Shown in pieces: positions 57,367 through 64,000 of a DNA stretch of 64,000 bases; positions within the stretch are counted from its first letter, which is position 1; each line of letters begins with the position of its first letter. This DNA comes from Gloeopeniophorella convolvens (taxonomy: Eukaryota; Basidiomycota; Agaricomycetes; Russulales): NCBI GenBank assembly GCA_022496205.1, contig WTXD01000031.1:248001-312000 (forward strand), read 5' to 3'. The position numbers and the translations under genes were made by a program. Under the pieces are notes generated by a model. That model searched no databases and was not told the DNA's origin. It saw only the letters and a program-made list of their open reading frames with translations.

Positions 57367-59774
57367 ATGCCACCGAAAGCGAACAGGAACTCGAAGAGCA
57401 GCAAGTCGAGTCTGCCACCCTTTCCCTTCGAAACCCTCTTCAGTGCTGCCCACCTCTCCAGCGACACGGATCCCGACCCGCTCTACTACAATGCCTATCA
57501 CACAAAAGGGTGGGCATGGTTCGCAGACATACTATGTCGCTCGCTCGACTTACCAGGCAAGTGCATGTCTACCCTCATTTCACGTCATCGAATTGACTGA
57601 GCCGAAGATGTCACCACCAAGTCTGGTCTCAAGAAAGTCCATAAAGATTTTAATGAGATCAACGCGAAGCTCATCAATATGTGGGACTCCATGAGGCCCA
57701 TGCCCGTCCACACGGACGCGGACTATCGGATGCGCGATCGCACTTTAGCAGCCGTTATTTGCGCGTACACCAAAATGTGCATCGATTCCGTCCTATGCGA
57801 ACGTATCTTTCGCGAGGCAGGTTCGTGCTTTCTGTTACCTGTTGCGACAACCGCCCGACCGACCGATACGTCCGTAGATCTTCTCGACAAGGTGATCTTC
57901 ATGCTTGACTCGAAAGTCACCATGCATGCCATCCTTCAGTGTCTCATCACCGTGACACATCATGGTAGCCTCTATGTCCGCACAGAGATCTCCAGGAAGG
58001 CGGAACAAATCATTGGATTCTTTCAAAGGGGGTGCTGGAACATTGCGGCTACGGAACTCGCCTTCGTTGCGCTCACGCGCTGCATTGCGTCAGTCCTCGA
58101 GGCACCCGATGCAAAACAAGACGTCGATCCACCCCTTTTCCATGCGATGCGAATCCTCAACGTCCTTGTCATAACGCTCGGGCTGTTGAAAGAGCCCAAA
58201 GTGTCGCCACTCTTTTGGAAGCACGGAACATCATTCATATCAATCCTGGCATGCACCTGTTCGGACGCTTTGAAAATACGGCCGAGTTCAATCAACCTGC
58301 TCGTCGCCCTCAGCCGTTCGCCCGACCTCCGCGCCCGTGCAACGGGCGTTCTGGGCGTGCAGCGCATGTATATCATCGAACAGTTCACTCGAGAAGAGGA
58401 GTATGAGAGGAACCCTCCGCCACTCAAGCCGAAACTGTCGGTTCTCTCGGGGCAATGGCCAGCACGCATCAAAGCCGCCTTGAAAGCATATCCCCACCCC
58501 AGTGAGACTGACAAGTTTAACGAGTGCCGACAGGTGTTGCGCGCGATCGTCTCGCAAATGGCCCCCAAACGTGATTTAGCTACGCTTGGGTACTACTTGG
58601 CATGCATCGTCACTCTCCACAATGTTTCCCTCGCCCTCGACCTCGCGCAGCCAGGTGACTTGCCCATACCGAAGCACGACCTGCCCGGGCTGACCTTCAC
58701 CGGCGAGTGGGACGTGCCGCCGGAGTGCGCCACGGCGCTCCGCGCACGCAACAAACCGACCGACAGCATGCTGGCAGACATCCTCGACGTCAAGCGATTG
58801 ATTATGGAGTACCGCTCAGAGGACTCCCAGGCGGCCGCCCGCGAAGCGCTCGTGCGCTCGCCGGATGTCGCGTACTTCTACTACGTGCTTACGCTCGGCG
58901 ATGCGACCGCCGAGGACGGTGTCCGCGCCGCGCGCAAGGGCCTCCGCTGCTACGCCATGCAGGACCCGCACTATCTACGCTGGGAGCTGCTGCACCGCGC
59001 GGCGGAGCACGGCTGCGAGATCGCGCTTGAGCGACTGACCACGGCCGGCGCAGACGAGCGTGTGTTCCAGGAGGGCTTTGCGGCCGCGCGGTTCGCCCTC
59101 GAGGACGCCGAGACGTATTTGCGCGAGGCACCGCCAGATGCGCGCAACATGGGGCCCGTCGCAGGCTTCTATACGCTTATGCTGCTGGTCTCGCGGGGCC
59201 ACGAGCTCAAAGATGGGCTGCCAGAACTCAAGGTACGTGCATCCATATCTCTAGACTTGACTTGGGGCTCACGTCGGACACGTCCCAGGACGCAAATGAC
59301 AAGTTTGAGATCGCAACCGAGTGGCGCGCGTTTGTCGGCTCGCGCAAGGACTTTACGCCGACGCTCGCTGCGCGCGAGACGCTGCTCGAGCGCATGGACG
59401 AGGCGCAACGCGAGTGGGGCGCCATCGTGCGCACGATGGCGAAGCGCGCGCCAGGGGCGGCCGAATTCGACGAGCCGGCGGCACTCGCGCGGTGGCTTGA
59501 GACCCTGACCGCAGACGACCCAGGCGAGAAAGAGACGCCGCCCGCGCCGTGGCGCTTGCGCGTGGTCGACGAGGGCGTGCACGCGGGCACGCACATCCCG
59601 GTCAGCGACGTTCTGCTGGGCCGCTGCTCGTGGTGTGGTGCGCAGAGCGCGGTGCTGCGCCGGTGCAGCGGGTGCCAGCAGGCCCGGTACTGCGATGCCG
59701 GGTGCCAGAAGCGGCACTGGACGGGCGGGCACCGCAAGACGTGCAAGAAGGTAAATGCGGCTCGGAAGGAGTAG
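57367..59774 (+). CDS. MYND-finger protein, copy 3
   Basis: Four exons: 57367-57556, 57608-57820, 57878-59232 and 59289-59774; 747 aa, all phases consistent. A basic N-terminus (MPPKANRNSKSSKSSLPP) leads to KGWAWFADILCRSLDLP, SGLKKVHKDFNEINAKL, a long helical region and the C-terminal MYND finger (CSWCGAQSAVLRRC, CSGCQQARYC, CQKRHW, HRKTC). Intron 1 is GC-AG with the standard GCAAGT donor. Intron 2 (57 nt) can be read through in frame, so a gene finder may miss it. The last exons are GC-richer than the first. Binding partner unknown. Confidence 0.9.
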
Positions 59775-60309
59775 GCCGCGTTGTGCTGGGATGTTATATT
59801 GTTGCGATACCGGATATGTATGTATCGCGGCTATGCCGTTTATTTAAGGTTCCGCGGTGAGGTGGGCACTTGTAGGTGCGAGTTATGTATACACGTAATG
59901 TGGATCTGACCATACATATATAGCAAGGGGTGAAGATCGTCGTCGGGCAGGCAGAGCTGCCACAACTCCTATTCGCTGTTCATCGATCATCGACATACTT
60001 TGCGTCGACTTCACCAGTTGCTTGACCATCGCGTTCGCACGCCTCGCGCACCAACGCCATCAACGGCACCCTCTCGACCTTCTTCAAAGCATTTGGCACT
60101 CGCATGTCCTCGCACGTTGGCGCTTCAGGCAATGAGCGCTAAGATTGAGGCGGCGACTCGGTGTTCCCCGAGCGCCAACGCGTAACCTCGTCGCGTCGCC
60201 GCGTCGTCGATTCTTGATCCACCTGCCGTTCCCCAAGCGCCCATCAAGCGCCCTGCTCCCTCCGCTGCGGTGAACCAAGTCTCGCAAAGCTTACATCCTC
60301 ACCATCGTG
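59775..60309. other. intergenic
   Basis: Spacer between MYND copies 3 and 4, carrying the promoter of copy 4. No exon recognised. Confidence 0.45.
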
Positions 60310-62724
60310 ATGCCACGCCGCGGAGTCAAAAATAAGGCCAAGAAAAAACTTACGCGCCCACTGGGTGGTGGTGGTGTATGGCCCTCTGGCATACCGGACT
60401 ACGCACCCCCGAAGGACTTGGCCGATAATATCTTCCATGCGGAAGGCTGGGCACCGTGCGTTGAGCTTCTCACTTATCATCTTGAGCTCCCCGGTAGGCA
60501 CCGCCCTTTACTCCCACTTCATTTCTGACGTCTTCCGGGCCAAAGATCTGAACACACGTGCCGGCTTGAAAAAGGTGCACAAGGATTTCGATGAGGTCAA
60601 CAAACGGCTCGAGGAGAACTGGTGCTTCGCCGAGAGTTTCCCGTCTATCACACCCATGGGCATCATTGCCCGCGACCGTATGATGGCAACGGTGGTCGCT
60701 CTCTACGCCAAGATATCCGTCGATTCGATTTTGCGTGATCGCATCTTCCGCGAAGCAGGTCAGCATCTTCACCTAGCTCGCGTCATTATGACAACCTGAC
60801 ACATATCTCAGACTTTCTTTCCAAGGCTCTTTCCGCTCTCGAGTCCCCCGCAGCATCCCACGTCGTTCTTCTGGCGCTCTCGACGGTGACTCACCATGGC
60901 GGCCTTTACGTCCGCACGGAGATAGCCAAAGAGTCAGGCGTGCTTCTCACGCACCTCGACGAACAACCGGACGACCTAGTAGCTGCAGAACTAGCCATCA
61001 CTGTTCTCTCCCACTGTATTTGCGCCGTCATCGAGGGAGAACAACCCCCGGATGCCAAACTTGTCAAGTCGCTCAATATTCCGCGGGTCGTGCGCACGAT
61101 GCTCGCTTACATGCGCAAGCCTGGTGCAAGTGCGCTCCTCTGGGAGCATGCCATAGAATTCCTTGCCGCTGCGGCACACCACTGCTCCGACGTGCTTCGC
61201 GATCAGCCAAGTGCGATCAACTTGCTCGTCGCCCTCACCCGCTCTCCAGACCTCCGCATACGTGCAACGGGAATATCGGGCATCTTGCGATTGCATATCT
61301 TTGACAGCGAAAAGTCTCTGACGCAATTCGACCCGCAAAAGCTTATCGCTGCCGCAGGCCGGCGCTGGCCTGACAAAGTCGTTGACGCGAACATGGACTA
61401 CGGAATGACACGCACAGAAACGATGCTGACCGCCGCCGGAGCGCGTGACTTCCAAGCTGCCATGATGCATGCTGTGCAAACGGGCGATCTCGCGGAACTC
61501 GGAACGACACTCGCGAAACTCATCATGCGCACCGAGTATTCGATCTCACAGGGCGGGTTCCAGGTTCAGGACTCCCGTACGGGCAAGATTGCGTTCGATT
61601 CATGCGGGTTACCTTTCACCATGTGGCACGACGCACCTCAGTATTGCGCCACAGCGCTCCGAAAGCGTGGAAACGCGGGAGACGCCGAGGCAGCGGATAT
61701 CGTCGAGCTCAAAGGCTATCTGATCAGGTCTCGCATGGCCGAGGCACGTCTACTCGCCCGCGCCGCGCTCGAGCGCTCCCCGCTCTCCCCATTCTTCCAC
61801 CACGTGCTCACACTTGGGGCATCGTCCACGGACGGCGTGCGTGCGGCGCGGCAAGGCCTGCGCCTCACTGTTCCGGGCAGCGCGGGCTACGTCCGCTGTG
61901 CCCTGCTGTACCGCAGCTCGGAACATGGTGCAGAGCTCGCGCTCGAAAGGCTACGTGCAGCACTTGCGTCGGGACGCGCGCTTGAAGAGGGCTTTGCGGC
62001 GGCGCTGTGTGCGCTTGAGGACGCAGGCACCTTCCTACAGGAAGCACCGCCGGACTCACGCAGTGTCTCGCCTGTTGTCTGCATATACACACTCATGCTT
62101 CTTCTCGTACGTGGGCACGAGCTCGCGGATGGGCTTCCAGAGCTCAAGGTAAGCTTTCTCATCTACCTTCCTATGACGTAGAGTTGACATTTGTTTATTC
62201 TAGGAAGCAAGCGAAAAACTGGAGATTGCGGATGAGGTATTACGTTTCCTCAAAATGCCCATCCGACACACGCAGATGCGCAATGCTTGCGCAACCGCGC
62301 TTGAGCGCACTGACGTTGCCCAGCGCGAGTGGGGCGCTGCCGTGCGCAACATCACGAAAGACGGCGCTCTGGACACTGCAGCAACACCAGATGCAGCACA
62401 TGCTGCGCTCGCGGAGTGGCTCGAGCGCTTGGACGTAGGCGACACGACGGAGGGCGGTGCAGGCTCGCACACACATCCACGCCTCGGCGTCAACGACGTC
62501 GAGTTGTACCGTTGCTCGTGGTGCGGCGCACCCAGCGCGATACTGCGAAAGTGCCGCGGTTGCCAGAAGTCCCGGTGCGTGTGCCGTTTGCCTTGCTCGT
62601 AGCTACGGGTGTTGACTGGCCGATTTGGGCGTGCAGATACTGTGACAACAGGTGCCAGAAGCAACACTGGACGGGCGGTCACCGCAAGGTGTGCAAGCGT
62701 GGAGACAAGAAGGCCGAGGAGTAA
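60310..62724 (+). CDS. MYND-finger protein, copy 4
   Basis: Five exons: 60310-60493, 60546-60758, 60812-62148, 62204-62574 and 62637-62724; 730 aa. The start is MPRRGVKNKAKKKL. NIFHAEGWAPCVELLTYHL and AGLKKVHKDFDEVN precede the helical region. The MYND finger (CSWCGAPSAILRKC, CRGCQKSRYC, CQKQHW, HRKVC) is interrupted between Arg and Tyr of SRYC by a 62-nt intron that no other copy has. Intron 1 has a normal GT donor (GTAGGC), the only copy with GT at that site. Coding frame intact. Confidence 0.9.
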
Positions 62725-63340
62725 ACGTCTCGTTCCATCGCTCCCGTCGATATTTTGGCAGATGTTTAGGGTAAGTATCTTGATCGAGTTATCTTGCGCA
62801 TAGTTGATCATCGTGTACGTGAGAGGTGCGTCCACGTTTTTTCCTCCGCACATATTGAGATGCCTGACGCAAGTTGGCATTGGTTGTCCCTCAGGCAGCA
62901 GTACCAGTAATTGTACTACATACCGCCATTCAAGGGTACTTGGAGAGCCTGAGCGGCAGAATCGCCCTGGCTGCATGTCCAGTCCCATAGTTCCTGTAAC
63001 AGAGATTATCGCTTGGCAGACGCAGGTCTGCTGTGCCCTCCAGTCTGAGCCACCTATGAGCTAGGCCCACTGATCGGCATGGCATACGTGACCTGAGGAC
63101 TCCGCGCGAGTTTGAACAGTGAGAACGGCGCTGAGCGGCGCCGCCCGTCGATTCGTTGCCATCAATTGTACCTGAGCACAATAGATAATCTGGATGACGA
63201 TGCCATCGGCGTGGCTTGAATGTGGTGGCCGTGTTGTGACTCCGATCAGTGTGTCCAGGTCTGTCCTTTGTGCATCGGGCAGCCACCGCGGCTTACATAT
63301 GGCGCCACTGACCGTGACGCGCTCTGCTTCAGTGTCCTCC
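62725..63340. other. intergenic
   Basis: Spacer between MYND copies 4 and 5. No gene recognised. Confidence 0.45.
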
Positions 63341-63348
63341 TATAAAAA
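63341..63348 (+). promoter_or_regulatory. TATA box of MYND copy 5
   Basis: tataaaaa, 59 nt before the ATG at 63407. The short distance and good match make it a plausible core promoter. Confidence 0.5.
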
Positions 63349-63406
63349 CGCGCCTTTCCTCAAAGGTAGAGCGTGCATCTTGCACGCTTAACCGTCTCCT
63401 GCTACC

Positions 63407-64000
63407 ATGCCCGGTCCGCGAACGAAAACCAAGTCCAAGATTCGACAACGCAGCCCGTCGACAGCCAGTGCGGCAGGTGGCACGGCCCCTTCTGATCGCA
63501 CATCGGGTTTTGCCCCGACCCAGGCAGACCTCGAGAACATTTTTCATGCAGAGGGATGGGCCGCATCTGTACATGCCTTGTGCCGTGATTTTAGGATTCC
63601 TGGCGCGTACTTTGTCTTGAAAGATGTTGATAAAACCTGACTCGAATTGGGCGGCTCTACCGCTACAGATGTCAGCACACGCTCTGGCCTCAAGAAAGCT
63701 CACAAAGACTTCGAAGAGATAAACGCAAAGCTTCTCGTCATCTGGGACTACTGCAAGAATTCAATTCCCAGAAACCCCGTCTCGGACCTGTTCCGCGATC
63801 GAGTAACGGCAACGGTTGTTGCGTTATACACCAAGATGTCTGTCGACATAATCCTCCGGAACCGCATTTTTTGCGAGACAGGTTGGCATCGCCTTTTTGA
63901 ATTCGTGACATTTGGGCAATCTGACATCTCTGCAGCTTTTCTGAGCATGGCACTGTCGTTGCTCGATGCACCCTCTGCCTCCCACCTCGTCCTTCAGTCT
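63407..64000 (+). CDS. MYND-finger family protein, copy 5 (3' end off window)
   Basis: Exons 63407-63602 and 63669-63881, and an exon open from 63936 to the edge. The start MPGPRTKTKSKIRQR is followed by DLENIFHAEGWAASVHALCR, SGLKKAHKDFEEINAKL and FLSMALSLLDAPSASHLV, matching copies 3 and 4. Intron 1 needs a GC donor (GCGCGT) to keep phase with the next exon, which is 213 nt as in the other copies. The MYND finger itself would lie outside the window, so family membership rests on the N-terminal similarity. Confidence 0.82.

Noticed and set aside
1..64000. CRISPR arrays or bacterial-style operons
   Set aside because: The window is intron-rich eukaryotic DNA; no regularly spaced short repeats were seen.

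Overview
The window reads as nuclear DNA of an agaricomycete (mushroom-forming basidiomycete). Genes carry many 41-65 nt GT-AG introns. The gene families are typical of that group: DUF6535 and DUF6534 membrane proteins, F-box/LRR proteins, NACHT-WD40 STAND proteins, MYND-finger families and DUF6589 proteins. Exon boundaries given here were worked out by hand from splice signals, reading-phase arithmetic and paralogue comparison; I ran no searches or alignments.

Layout. 1-5.2 kb: a TPR/F-box/LRR gene (minus strand, running off the left edge) and a DUF6535 membrane protein (minus). 5.9-12.4 kb: a large NACHT-WD40 gene (plus) with several frame breaks. 14.3-14.9 kb: a small unknown gene. 16.3-22.0 kb: two MYND-finger paralogues (minus), the first pseudogenised. 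22.6-32.1 kb: a tandem array of five minus-strand paralogues with proline/arginine-serine-rich N-termini, a short coiled coil and a shared C-terminal motif, plus two decayed relics. 33.6-35.4 kb: an F-box gene (minus).

37,071-43,887 is the most interesting object: what appears to be a complete 6.8-kb DNA transposon. It has long imperfect terminal inverted repeats beginning TAGTCTCG, a subterminal hairpin at each end and a perfect 9-bp target-site duplication (GAGGCATCC). Inside are two convergent genes: a RecQ-like DEAH helicase and a DUF6589 protein that I propose as the transposase.

45-57 kb is a GC-richer block with more conserved genes: a DUF6534 membrane protein, METTL16-type methyltransferase, HotDog thioesterase, a hemerythrin-like protein, mitochondrial Mn superoxide dismutase, a secreted histidine acid phosphatase and the complex III hinge protein QCR6. 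57.4-64 kb holds three more MYND paralogues on the plus strand, the last cut by the window edge.

The conserved genes serve mitochondrial metabolism and RNA modification. The rest is a lineage-specific compartment shaped by tandem duplication, decay and one recent-looking transposon insertion.
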